From Acidobacteriota bacterium (lineage in GTDB: Bacteria; Actinomycetota; Thermoleophilia; Gaiellales; Gaiellaceae): a DNA stretch of 56,815 bases. Location: NCBI GenBank assembly GCA_028876365.1, contig JAGWRZ010000130.1, forward strand, positions 1 through 56,815. Direction: 5' to 3'. The notes beneath the pieces are model-generated. The model was not told where the DNA came from. It ran no database searches and worked only from the letters and a program-made list of their open reading frames with translations. Both the position numbers and the translations under genes were made by a program. This document shows positions 18,369 to 27,850 of this stretch, one piece after another (within the stretch, counting starts at the first letter, position 1; each line of letters begins with the position of its first letter).

Positions 18369-21250
18369 AGCGCGGGCTCGTCTTCGGATCCCTGGTTGCG
18401 AATCTCATTCTCTTCGCGATCGTGGTCGCCGCCTTCGTCGTGAGCGCGGTGAGCGTCACGCGGCTCGGCGACGCGAGCCGCGCCGAGAACGCCTCGACCG
18501 ACGTGCTGAGCACGGCGTACAGCCTCGAAAAGACGGTGCTCGACCTCGAGACCGGCCTGCGCGGCTATCTCCTCGCGGGTGAGCCCAGGTTCCTGGCCCC
18601 TTACCGGGCCGCGACGACCGCCTATCCGCGGATCGACGCGCAGCTCGAGCGGCTCACGGCTAGGGACCCTGTGCAGCACGAGCGCGCGCTGCGGATTGCA
18701 GCGGAGATTCGCAACTACGTCGTCGCCTGGGCGGCACCGCTTCTCCAGCGGGCTCGGACCGATCTGGCCGGCGCCCGGAATCTGGAGGCTTCCGAAGGCG
18801 GCAAAGCGCGCGTCACGGAGATTCGGCGCCACTTCGCTGCGTTCGATGCTTCGCAGCGACGGATCTCGGCCGAGCGGAACACCGAGGCAGCCCACCTTGG
18901 CACGATCGCCCTGGTTGTCATCTTCGCTGCGCTGACCCTCTGCGCGCTCGGCGTCCTCGCGCTTGCCTTCGGAGCGCGGCGTCTCGTCGCGCTTCCCGTC
19001 CGGCGGCTCGCGCAGGTCGCCGCGCGCATCGGCGCGGGCGAGGTCTCCGCCCGCGCCCCGGAGGCCGGCGTCGCGGAAGTCGGAGAGCTCGTGACGGGGT
19101 TCAACGCCATGGCCGACAGCCTCGAGCTGCAGCACGTCGAGCTCGAGAACCAGGCGGCCGAGCTCGAGGCCCAGCAGGTCGAGCTCGAGACCGTGCTGCA
19201 GGCGGTCGAGGAGGAGAAACGCGACGCCGAGCTTCTGCGAGCGTTCGGCGACGATCTCACGCGCGCGGCCACCCTTCTCGATGCGGCCGACACGGCTCTG
19301 CGGCGAATCGGGGACGTCGCCGGCGCGGAGGTCGGCGCGCTCTACCTTGCCGACGACGGCGACGAGGCCTACCGGTTGACCGCCCGGCGGGGTCTCGCGG
19401 CGTCGACGCTCGCGCCGACTCTCGCGCCAGGCGACGGCCTCGCCGGGCGGGCTCTCGCGGAGCGCCGCGTCGTGAACGTGTCGTACGACGAGGCGACGAT
19501 GCGTCTGCCCGGGCTCGCGACCGGCCGCGACGCCCTGCACGAGCTGCACCTCCCGCTGCTCCACGGCGACCGGACGATCGGCGTCGTCAGCCTCGGTCGC
19601 GCGCGGGACGAGCGCTTCGACCCGGCCACCGTCGCGATGCTCGGCACGCTTGCCGAGCGGGCCGCGCTCGGCCTCGCCGAGGCGCTCTCGCTCCATCGCG
19701 CGGAGACACTCGCCCACGAGCTGGAGACGCTCCTGGCATCGACCGACGAGGGGATCTTCGGGATCGACGACGCCGGACGCGTCACCCTCGTCAACCGGGC
19801 CGCTCTCGAGCTGACCGGCTACGACGAGAGAGAGATCGTCGGGCAGGACGCGCACGACCTGCTGCACCACACTCATGCCGGCGGAGCACCGTATCCCCGT
19901 GAGGAGTGCCCGATCTTCCACACCACCCGGACAGGTGTGAGCTCCCGCATCGAAGGGGACCTCTTCTGGCGGAAGGACGGCTCGTCGTTCCCCGTCGAGT
20001 TCTCGTCGAGCCCGCTGTACGACGACGGCGCTCTCGTCGGCGCAGTGGTCACGTTCGTCGACATCGGATCGCGCAAGCGAATCGAGCGGCAGCGCGACAC
20101 CCAGCATGCGATCACCAACGTCCTCGCGGATGCGCCGACGACCGAGGATGCACTGCCGCGGCTGCTCGAGGCGGTGTGCGAAGGCCTCGGCTGGCAGCTC
20201 GGCTTCGCATGGCGCCCGAATACGGATGCGACCGAGCTCCGGTGCGCCGCCCGCTTCGCGGCATCCGGCTGGGAGCTCGAGTCGCAGCGACGGTCGGGCT
20301 CGGTCGTCGCGCTCGGAAGCGGCGCTGCAGGAGCCGCGCTCGCGTCGCGTGAGCCGGTCGTGCACGCGCGCGGCGACGGCGCGGCGGTCGCGGTGCCGAT
20401 CGTCGGCCTGCACGACCGGCTTCTCGGCGTCGCCGAGTTCTTCAGCGAGGGCCCGATCGAGCGCGCGGGGCTGCTCGAGACGCTCGGGTCCATCGCCGGG
20501 CAGGCGGCCCAGTACATCGAGCGCAAGCGGGCCGAGCTCGAGATCGAGCAGGAGCGGCAGGAGTTCGTCGCCACGGTCTCGCACGAGCTGCGAACGCCCC
20601 TCACCGCCATCGACGGATGGGTGCACGAGCTGCTGACGGAGGAGCCGGGCCCCCTCAACGACGACCAGCGGCACTTCCTCCTCACCGTCAAGCGAAACAG
20701 CGAGCGGCTCGCACGGCTCGTCGGCGACCTGCTCGTCGCCCGTCAGATCGAGACCGGCCGGCTCGACCTGTTCCTCGCCGAGGTGGATGTCGCCGAGATC
20801 GTGCGCGACGCCGCCGAGACGCTGGAGGCGGCGGCGGCCGCCAAGGAGGTGGAGCTCGACGCCTCGGCCGACGGCTCGGTCGTCGTTCTCGGCGACCGGA
20901 ACAGGCTGGCCCAGCTCTTCGGCAACCTCCTCTCGAACGCGGTCAAGTTCACACCGGCGGGAGGGAGCGTCGCGATAGGGGTCTCGGTCGAGGACGGATC
21001 GTGCCGGGTCTCGGTCACCGACACGGGGATCGGCATCCCGCCGGAGGATCGCGGGCATCTGTTCGAGCGCTTCTACCGTGCGTCGTCGGCGACGGGCCTC
21101 GGGATCGGCGGAACCGGCCTCGGCCTCGCCATCAGCAAGGCGATCGCGGAAGGTCACGGCGGCTCGATCCGGCTCGAGGATCGCGCCGGGCCCGGGACGA
21201 CGTTCGTCGTCGAGCTTCCTCTCGCCGTGCGCTCGGAGGTGCGCCGGTGA
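18365..21250 (+). CDS. Sensor histidine kinase: CHASE3-HAMP-coiled coil-GAF-PAS-GAF-HisKA-HATPase
   Basis: TM plus CHASE3-like periplasmic helix bundle; FVATVSHELRTPLTAIDGWVHELL; FGNLLSNAVKFTPAGG; DTGIGIPPEDRGHLFERFYR; GTGLGLAISKAI. Confidence 0.92.
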   Translation: MKRGLVFGSLVANLILFAIVVAAFVVSAVSVTRLGDASRAENASTDVLSTAYSLEKTVLDLETGLRGYLLAGEPRFLAPYRAATTAYPRIDAQLERLTARDPVQHERALRIAAEIRNYVVAWAAPLLQRARTDLAGARNLEASEGGKARVTEIRRHFAAFDASQRRISAERNTEAAHLGTIALVVIFAALTLCALGVLALAFGARRLVALPVRRLAQVAARIGAGEVSARAPEAGVAEVGELVTGFNAMADSLELQHVELENQAAELEAQQVELETVLQAVEEEKRDAELLRAFGDDLTRAATLLDAADTALRRIGDVAGAEVGALYLADDGDEAYRLTARRGLAASTLAPTLAPGDGLAGRALAERRVVNVSYDEATMRLPGLATGRDALHELHLPLLHGDRTIGVVSLGRARDERFDPATVAMLGTLAERAALGLAEALSLHRAETLAHELETLLASTDEGIFGIDDAGRVTLVNRAALELTGYDEREIVGQDAHDLLHHTHAGGAPYPREECPIFHTTRTGVSSRIEGDLFWRKDGSSFPVEFSSSPLYDDGALVGAVVTFVDIGSRKRIERQRDTQHAITNVLADAPTTEDALPRLLEAVCEGLGWQLGFAWRPNTDATELRCAARFAASGWELESQRRSGSVVALGSGAAGAALASREPVVHARGDGAAVAVPIVGLHDRLLGVAEFFSEGPIERAGLLETLGSIAGQAAQYIERKRAELEIEQERQEFVATVSHELRTPLTAIDGWVHELLTEEPGPLNDDQRHFLLTVKRNSERLARLVGDLLVARQIETGRLDLFLAEVDVAEIVRDAAETLEAAAAAKEVELDASADGSVVVLGDRNRLAQLFGNLLSNAVKFTPAGGSVAIGVSVEDGSCRVSVTDTGIGIPPEDRGHLFERFYRASSATGLGIGGTGLGLAISKAIAEGHGGSIRLEDRAGPGTTFVVELPLAVRSEVRR

Positions 21251-21630
21251 GCGACGCGGGACGCCCCGTCATCCTCGTCGCCGACGACGAGGACGACGTC
21301 AGGGACCTGGTCGTCTACCGGCTGTCCCGGTCGGGATACGACGTCGTCGAGGCTCGAGACGGGGAAGAGGCGCTTCGGCTCGCCGCCGGGGCGCCGCCCG
21401 ACCTCGCCGTGCTCGACGTGATGATGCCGAAGGTGGACGGCTACGAGGTGACGCGCCGTCTCCGCGCCGACGCCGCGACGAGCCGGATTCCCGTGATCCT
21501 CCTCACGTCGCGGTCGCAGGAGTCTGATGTCTCCCACGGCTTCGACGTCGGAGCCGACGACTATCTCAAGAAGCCGTTCAACCCCGACGAGCTGACCGCA
21601 CGGGTTCGCGCCCTGCTCGCACGACGGTGA
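21247..21630 (+). CDS. Single-domain response regulator (CheY-like receiver)
   Basis: VILVADDEDDVRDLV; LAVLDVMMPKVDGYEV; DVGADDYLKKPFNPDEL. Confidence 0.92.
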   Translation: MSDAGRPVILVADDEDDVRDLVVYRLSRSGYDVVEARDGEEALRLAAGAPPDLAVLDVMMPKVDGYEVTRRLRADAATSRIPVILLTSRSQESDVSHGFDVGADDYLKKPFNPDELTARVRALLARR

Positions 21631-22634
21631 TTCGCGCCTTCGCATTCGGCGTCATCGCGCTCGGCGGGCTCAACTCGATCCTGCTCGGCATCCTCGCGTG
21701 GCGCCGCATCCGCGTGGCGGGCGCGGCGCGCCGCCGGGCACGCCTCGAGGAGCGGCTGCGCCCGGTCACGCTCGCGTTCCTCGACGGCGACGGCGAGCTC
21801 CCGCCGTTGACCCGGCGCGAGCAGGAGATCGTGGCCGATGCGCTCGGCGAGTATGCACGCAAGCTCCGCGGGCCGGCGCGCGGCCGGATCGTCGCCTACT
21901 TCGAGTCGCAGGGGACGGTCGACCGCGAGCTTGCCGCGCTCGCGACCGCGCGGCCGGCGTGGCGGCGCGCAGCCGCTGCGCACCGGCTGGGCGACATCGG
22001 GTCGGCCCGGGTGGGCGACGAGCTCGTCGGCGCGCTCGCCGACGACGACCGCGACGTCCGGACGGCGGCGGCGCGCAGCCTCGGCAAGCTTCGTCACGTC
22101 GGCGGGGTCGAGCCGCTGCTCGCGGCCGCTGCGGCATCCGCGGTCCCGACCGCCGTTGCATCGTGGGCGACCCTGCAGATGGGTGCGGACGCGCGGCCGG
22201 CGCTCCTTCGCATGCTCGCAGCGGACGAGCCGGCGGAGCGCGCCGGTGCGATCTCCGTCCTCGCGCTCGTCGGCGATGCCGCCGACGGGCGCGCAGTGTC
22301 GGCCGGGCTCGGCGATGCCTCCGCATCGGTTCGCGCGGCGGCCGCCCACGCTCTCGCTCGGCTCGGGGCCGAGCGGGATCTCGAGGCGCTGCTGCTTGCG
22401 CTCGACGATCCCTCGCCGGACGTTCGCGCCGCTGCGGCGACGGCCCTCGGGCGCCTGCGCGACTCGCGGGCGCTCGTCGGCCTCGTCGCGCATGCGATCG
22501 AGGATGCGTTCGACGTCGCACAGGCGGCGGCACGCGCCGCCGTCGCCCTCGATGCCGCTGCATGCGCGCGGATCGAAGCGACGAGCGACGGCCCGCACCT
22601 CGCCGAGGCCGTCGATCTGGCGCAGCTCGCATGA
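21627..22634 (+). CDS. Membrane-anchored HEAT-repeat protein
   Basis: N-terminal TM; repeated DDxxDVRxAAARSLGxL / SPDVRAAAATALGRLRD motifs. Confidence 0.82.
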   Translation: MIRAFAFGVIALGGLNSILLGILAWRRIRVAGAARRRARLEERLRPVTLAFLDGDGELPPLTRREQEIVADALGEYARKLRGPARGRIVAYFESQGTVDRELAALATARPAWRRAAAAHRLGDIGSARVGDELVGALADDDRDVRTAAARSLGKLRHVGGVEPLLAAAAASAVPTAVASWATLQMGADARPALLRMLAADEPAERAGAISVLALVGDAADGRAVSAGLGDASASVRAAAAHALARLGAERDLEALLLALDDPSPDVRAAAATALGRLRDSRALVGLVAHAIEDAFDVAQAAARAAVALDAAACARIEATSDGPHLAEAVDLAQLA

Positions 22635-24049
22635 GCGTTCTCGAGATCGTGTTCGTCGTCACCGCGGCCGTCACGATCGCCTACTTCGTCTGCCTCAACG
22701 GCCTGTACGCGGTCTTCACGCTGGTGGCGGCGCGCTCGCTGCGCAGGCATCTCCAGCGCCGAGCCTACGGCGGCCTGGAGGAGGCGTTCGATTCACCGTT
22801 CACGCCCGGAATCACCGTCATCCTCCCGGCGTTCAACGAGTCGGCAGGCATCGTCGAGAGCGTCCGCTCGCTCCTCGCGCTGCGCTATCCGCGCTTCGAG
22901 ATCGTCGTCGTCAACGACGGGTCGACGGACGAGACGCTCGCACGCGCGCGCGAGGCCTTCGATCTCGTGCCCATTCGTAAGGCGCTTCGCGACGCCATCT
23001 CCACCAAGCCGGTGCGAGCGACGTACGTGTCGCGCCGGCATCGCAATCTCTCACTCGTCGACAAGGAGAACGGCGGCAAGGCGGACGCGCTCAATGCCGG
23101 CATCAACGCCGCCCGCCATCCGTATGTCTGCGCGATCGACGCGGACGCGCTGATCGAGCCCAATGCGCTGCTCGAGGTCGCGGCGCCGATCCTCGACGAC
23201 CCCGAGCGCGTCGTCGCGACCGGCGGAATCGTGCGCATCGCGAACGGGTGCACGATCGACCACGGTCGCGTCGTCGACGTGCGTCTCCCCTCGAGCCGTC
23301 TGGCGGTGCTGCAGGTGATCGAGTACTTCCGCGCCTTCCTCGTCGGGCGCGTCGGGTGGACGAGCATGAACGCGCTGCTGATCATCTCCGGCGCATTCGG
23401 CCTCTTCCAGCGCCAGGCGGTCGAGGAGGTCGGGGGGTACTGGACCGAGACGGTCGGCGAGGACGTCGAGCTCGTCGTGCGCATCCACCGCCACCAGCGG
23501 GATCGCGGCACGCCGTATCGCATCGCCTTCGTTCCCGATCCGGTGTGCTGGACGGAGGCCCCCGAGGGCATCCGGACGCTCTCTCGCCAGCGGCGCCGCT
23601 GGCATCGGGGCCTCGGGCAGACGCTGTGGCGTCATCGCGGCGCGATCGGGAATCCGCGGTACGGGGCGCTCGGTCTCGTCGGCCTTCCGTACTTCCTCGT
23701 CTTCGAGTTCCTCGGGCCGGTCGTCGAGGTGGTCGGCCCTCCGTTGACGCTCGTCGCGTTTCTGCTCGGCAAGCTGTCGCTGCTCTTCCTCGTCGCCTTT
23801 CTCGTCGTTGCGTTCCTTCTCGGGATCGTGCTCACGACCGCCGCCCTCGCGCTCGAGGAGTTCAACTTCCGGCGCCATCCGAAGGGCCGCGACGTCGTCC
23901 GCATGCTCGCGTACGCCGTGTTCGAGAACATCGGCTACCGCCAGCTCAACGATCTCTGGCGCATGCTCGCGCTCGTCGATCTCGCGCGCAGGAAGCGCGG
24001 GTGGGGGGCGCAGGTGCGGCGCGGGATCGGCCGGCCGAGCACCGAGTAG
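22631..24049 (+). CDS. Membrane glycosyltransferase family 2 (PgaC/BcsA/HAS-like)
   Basis: TVILPAFNESAGIVESV; VVNDGSTDET; AIDADALIE; QRRRWHRGLGQTLWRHR; C-terminal TMs. Confidence 0.9.
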   Translation: MSVLEIVFVVTAAVTIAYFVCLNGLYAVFTLVAARSLRRHLQRRAYGGLEEAFDSPFTPGITVILPAFNESAGIVESVRSLLALRYPRFEIVVVNDGSTDETLARAREAFDLVPIRKALRDAISTKPVRATYVSRRHRNLSLVDKENGGKADALNAGINAARHPYVCAIDADALIEPNALLEVAAPILDDPERVVATGGIVRIANGCTIDHGRVVDVRLPSSRLAVLQVIEYFRAFLVGRVGWTSMNALLIISGAFGLFQRQAVEEVGGYWTETVGEDVELVVRIHRHQRDRGTPYRIAFVPDPVCWTEAPEGIRTLSRQRRRWHRGLGQTLWRHRGAIGNPRYGALGLVGLPYFLVFEFLGPVVEVVGPPLTLVAFLLGKLSLLFLVAFLVVAFLLGIVLTTAALALEEFNFRRHPKGRDVVRMLAYAVFENIGYRQLNDLWRMLALVDLARRKRGWGAQVRRGIGRPSTE

Positions 24050-24110
24050 GCGAACGGCGAGACGATCGGGTCTCGAGTGACGTGGCGGTCCCCGTCGTCG
24101 AGAAGCGGGG

Positions 24111-25124
24111 TCAGTAGAGCACGAGCCGGTCGCGGTGCACGGCCTCGACCCCGCGCGGGCGGGCGCGCAGCTCCGCCGCGCCCGCGCCGGCGATGCCCTT
24201 GCCGATCGCGGACCCGTCGACGGACACGAGCTCGACGGCGTCGCCTTGCTCGAAGGAGCCGTCGCAGGAGACGACGCCGACCGCGAGGAGACTCCTGCCG
24301 CCGGTGAGGACGGCGTCGCGCGCCCCGTCGTCGAGGACGAGCGTCCCGGATGCCGGCTTCGCATGGCGGAGCCACAGCTTGAACGCGCTCGGCTGCCGCG
24401 CCGACGGCGCGAAGGCGGTTCCGCGCGCCTCGCCCGCGGCGATCGCGCGCACGACGCTCTCACCCCGGCCGGACGCGATCACGGTCGGGATCCCCGCTTC
24501 GGCGGCGAGGCGCGCGGCCGCGACCTTGCTCGCCATCCCGCCGCGGCCGAGCGGTCCTCCCATTCCGAGCGCGGCTTCGTCGATCGCGTCGCCGCTCGCG
24601 AGCAGCTCCGCGCTCGCGCCGTGGACCCCGTCCACCTCGGTCAGGAGCACGAGCAACCGCGCGCCGAGGAGCACCGCGACCTGCGCGGCGAGCGCGTCGT
24701 TGTCGCCGAAGGTGATCTCGTCGGTCGCCGTCGCGTCGTTCTCGTTCACGACGGGGACGACGCCGAGACGGAGCAGCGCGTTGAGCGCGTTGCGCACGTT
24801 GACGTAGCTCGTGCGCTCGCCGAGATCTCCGGCGGAGAGCAGGACCTGCGCGACGCGCAGCCGGTGCGTCCGGAAAGCCGCCTCCCACGCGAGCTGGAGC
24901 CGCACCTGGCCCGCGGCCGACGCCGCCTGGAGCTGGGGGGTCGAGCGCGGGCGCGCCGTCATGCCGAGCACCGGGAGTCCCAGCGCGATCGCTCCCGACG
25001 AGACGATGCAGACCGGCTCGCCGATCGCGGCCACCTCGGCCGCGCGCGCGGCGATGACCGAGCGGCGGATCCGGCCGGCGCCGTCGGTGACGAGCGAGGA
25101 CCCGAGCTTGACGACGACCGTCAT
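24111..25124 (-). CDS. proB: Glutamate 5-kinase with PUA domain
   Basis: VVVKLGSSLVTDGAGRIR; IVSSGAIALG; VVNENDATATDEITFGDNDALAAQVA; GGMASKVAAARLA. Confidence 0.94.
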   Translation of the reverse strand: MTVVVKLGSSLVTDGAGRIRRSVIAARAAEVAAIGEPVCIVSSGAIALGLPVLGMTARPRSTPQLQAASAAGQVRLQLAWEAAFRTHRLRVAQVLLSAGDLGERTSYVNVRNALNALLRLGVVPVVNENDATATDEITFGDNDALAAQVAVLLGARLLVLLTEVDGVHGASAELLASGDAIDEAALGMGGPLGRGGMASKVAAARLAAEAGIPTVIASGRGESVVRAIAAGEARGTAFAPSARQPSAFKLWLRHAKPASGTLVLDDGARDAVLTGGRSLLAVGVVSCDGSFEQGDAVELVSVDGSAIGKGIAGAGAAELRARPRGVEAVHRDRLVLY

Positions 25125-26314
25125 CGCCGCTGCGTTCCGTCGCCGACGACGCGGTACTGCCGCAGGCACAGGTCGCGGTAGGTGACGGGCCCGCGCGGGC
25201 CGGGGAAGCGGTCGACGCTGATCCCGGTCTCGGGTGTGCCGAGCAGCTCGAATCCATCCGCGAAGCGCGTCGGCGCGTTCCAGAACGCCGCGGTGCCGCG
25301 GTAGCCGTCGAGGAAGCGCTCGGCGGCGGCCGCGTCGCCGGTGACGATGGCGGCCGCGAGACCGGAGGTCTCCTCGTTCGCGATGGCGAGCGCGTCGTCG
25401 ACGCCGCCGGCGCGGCGCAGCGTGATCGTGGCGACCCGGCCGGGCTCGGTCGCCCACTCCCCGCTCGGCGGAAGCTCTCCCGCGACGGCGATTCCGAGCT
25501 CCCCGCAGACGCGCTCGACGACGGAGGCGAGATCCGGCGTGTCTGCAAGCGCGAGGTTGAGGCGGTTGCAGACGCCGAGGCGGTCGAGGCTCGCGCGCAC
25601 GATCCGCTCGAGCATCTCCTCGTCCGCGGCCTCGTGCGCGTACAGGACGCCGCCGCCCTCCGCGTGCGCGAGCGCACGCACGCCGTGCTCGGCCGCGATT
25701 CGCGCGAGCGCCGCCGTCGACGCGCCGCTGCCCCGCAGGATGACGAGCGGGACGAGATCGGGCATCGACGCGAGCGCCTCCGCGCCGGCGCGTTCCGGGA
25801 CGCGCACGAGGCCCACAGCCTCCGCGGCGTCGCCGAGCGCCGGACGGAGCACGCGGTCGACGAGAGCGGTCACGGTCTCGAGCGCGGCGGCTCCGGTACG
25901 GAGGACGACGGCGTTGCCGCTTTTCAGCACCTGCGACGCGACGTCGACGGCGACGTTCGGCCGTGCTTCGAAATTCGCGCCGACGACGCCGACCGGAACC
26001 AGCCGCTCGGCGACGCGCAGCCCGTTCGGGAGCGTCCATTCGCGTACCTCGCGCTCGATCGGCGGAAGCGCGCGTGTCGCGCGCAAGCCGTCGGCGATCG
26101 TCTCGAGCCGCGGCTCGTCGAGCCGCAGCCGGTCGAGCGTTCCTTCATCGAGTGCCTCGGCCCTGTCGAGATCGAGGGCGTTCGCCGCGAGGATCTCGTG
26201 CGCGCGGTCCTCGAGCAGCTCGACGGCCGCCTCGAGCGCGACGTCGACGTGCGCGTCCGTCAGTCGCGCGAGCGCAGCGCGCGCGGCCCGCGCCTCGGTG
26301 CGAACGAGCTCCAT
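25121..26314 (-). CDS. proA: Gamma-glutamyl phosphate reductase
   Basis: VPVGVVGANFEARPNVAVDVASQVLKSGNAVVLR; VCNRLNLALADTP; FWNAPTRFADGFELLGTPETGIS. Confidence 0.94.
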   Translation of the reverse strand: MELVRTEARAARAALARLTDAHVDVALEAAVELLEDRAHEILAANALDLDRAEALDEGTLDRLRLDEPRLETIADGLRATRALPPIEREVREWTLPNGLRVAERLVPVGVVGANFEARPNVAVDVASQVLKSGNAVVLRTGAAALETVTALVDRVLRPALGDAAEAVGLVRVPERAGAEALASMPDLVPLVILRGSGASTAALARIAAEHGVRALAHAEGGGVLYAHEAADEEMLERIVRASLDRLGVCNRLNLALADTPDLASVVERVCGELGIAVAGELPPSGEWATEPGRVATITLRRAGGVDDALAIANEETSGLAAAIVTGDAAAAERFLDGYRGTAAFWNAPTRFADGFELLGTPETGISVDRFPGPRGPVTYRDLCLRQYRVVGDGTQRR

Positions 26315-26396
26315 TCCGAGACTGTACGCCCCGTCGTTGACCGGTTTTCGCGTGTTGTCCGGCCGAGCGGTGGAGTATCGTCCCCTCCACGCGGCT

Positions 26397-26430
26397 GGCA
26401 GCGAAGCCGCCGCGGAGGCAGTGACGCCTC
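26397..26430 (+). promoter_or_regulatory. Candidate ANTAR-target tandem hairpins in amtB leader
   Basis: GGC-AGCGAA-GCC (26397-26408) and GAGGC-AGTGAC-GCCTC (26415-26430); both hexaloops have A at position 1 and G at position 4; 3' arm of hairpin 2 overlaps the terminator. Confidence 0.6.
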
Positions 26431-26459
26431 GGGACTCGGTCGAGTCCTGGGGCTTTTTT
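26426..26459 (+). terminator. Rho-independent terminator in amtB 5' leader (attenuator)
   Basis: GCCTCGGGACTC-GGTC-GAGTCCTGGGGC: 12 pairs incl. two G-T, followed by TTTTTT, 27 nt upstream of the amtB GTG. Confidence 0.88.
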
Positions 26460-26485
26460 GTTGGACCAACGGAAGGAGTGAGGCA

Positions 26486-27850
26486 GTGCTCGCGTCGGCC
26501 CTGTACCCCTCGTACCTCAACCCGGGCGACAACGCCTGGCAGATGACCGCGGCGACCTTCGTGGGCCTGATGAGCGTTCCCGGCCTCGTCGTCCTCTACG
26601 GCGGCGTCATGCAGAAGCGCTGGTCGGTCAACAGCATGATGCTCGCGTTCGTCGCGTTCGCGATCGTGCTCGTCGAATGGGTGCTCTACGGCTACAAGAT
26701 GGGCTTCGGCAATCCGTGGCACGGGATCTCGAGCCACGGGTTCTTCGGCATGTTCATCGGGCAGCCGGGCAGCATCCTCGGGCACGGGAGCCTGCAGGGG
26801 CAGGGGAACATCCCGCTCGTCGGGAAGGTCGACTTCCCGACCTCGACGCTCGCCTACTTCCAGTTCGTCTTCGCCGCGATCACGCCGATCCTCATGCTCG
26901 GATCCGTCCTCGGGAGGGTCAACTTCAAGGCATGGATCCCGTTCACGCTGCTGTGGGGAAGCTGCATCTACACCGTCAACGCGTTCCTCATCTGGGGAGG
27001 CGGCTACTTCGCCCACAACGGCGCCGTCGACTTCTCGGGCGGATACGTGATCCATCTCTCCGCCGGTGTCTCCGGGTTCGTCGCCGCCGCCGTGATCGGC
27101 CCGCGTCTCGCCCGCGACCGCGAGCTCGACGCTCCGAACAACCTTGCGATGGTCGCCGTCGGCGCCGGCCTCCTCTGGCTCGGCTGGAACGGCTTCAACG
27201 GCGGCGATCCCTACAACGCGGGCGCGGATGCCGCGGCGGCCGTCCTGAACACGAATCTCGCGACCGCAGTCGCATTCCTCACGTGGCTCGGCTGCGACTA
27301 TGCGACCAAGCGCAAGCCGTCGCTCCTCGGCAGCGTCAACGGGATGATCGTCGGCCTCGTCGCGATCACGCCGGCCGCCGGGTTCGTCAACGGCTGGGGC
27401 GCGATCGCGATCGGCGTCGTCTCGTCCATCCTCGTCTACGTCGCGTACAACTATCTCGCGCTGCTGCGCCCGTTCCGTAACGTCGACGATACGCTCGGCG
27501 TCGTATACACGCACGGTTTCGCCGGTCTCCTCGGCGGCCTGCTGACGGGCCTGCTCGCCGACTCGGCGATGCAGGTCGTGCCCGGCTTCTCCGTCACCGG
27601 GGGCGCGCACCTGCTCGAATGGCAGGCGCTCACCGCGATCTGGGTGATCCTCTTCTCCGGGGCCGGGACGTTCGTCCTGCTGAAGCTCGTCGGCCTGTTC
27701 GTCCCGTTGCGGATGAGCGAGGCGGACATGGAGATGGGCGATCTCGCCGTGCACGGGCACGAGGTGTATCCGTCCGACATCCCGTCGCTCGCGTTCCCGC
27801 ACGGGCTCCCCGAGGGAGCGATGGCCGCGACGCCGGCGGCGCAGACGTGA
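26486..27850 (+). CDS. amtB: Ammonium transporter
   Basis: Multi-TM; twin-His motifs YVIHLSAGVSGF and YTHGFAGLLGGLLTG; LLWLGWNGFNGGDPYNAG. Confidence 0.94.
   Translation: MLASALYPSYLNPGDNAWQMTAATFVGLMSVPGLVVLYGGVMQKRWSVNSMMLAFVAFAIVLVEWVLYGYKMGFGNPWHGISSHGFFGMFIGQPGSILGHGSLQGQGNIPLVGKVDFPTSTLAYFQFVFAAITPILMLGSVLGRVNFKAWIPFTLLWGSCIYTVNAFLIWGGGYFAHNGAVDFSGGYVIHLSAGVSGFVAAAVIGPRLARDRELDAPNNLAMVAVGAGLLWLGWNGFNGGDPYNAGADAAAAVLNTNLATAVAFLTWLGCDYATKRKPSLLGSVNGMIVGLVAITPAAGFVNGWGAIAIGVVSSILVYVAYNYLALLRPFRNVDDTLGVVYTHGFAGLLGGLLTGLLADSAMQVVPGFSVTGGAHLLEWQALTAIWVILFSGAGTFVLLKLVGLFVPLRMSEADMEMGDLAVHGHEVYPSDIPSLAFPHGLPEGAMAATPAAQT

Noticed and set aside
26380-26460. Glutamine riboswitch or T-box upstream of amtB
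   Set aside because: No recognisable glnA-RNA core or T-box motif; the two A1/G4 hexaloops plus overlapping terminator fit an ANTAR target better.
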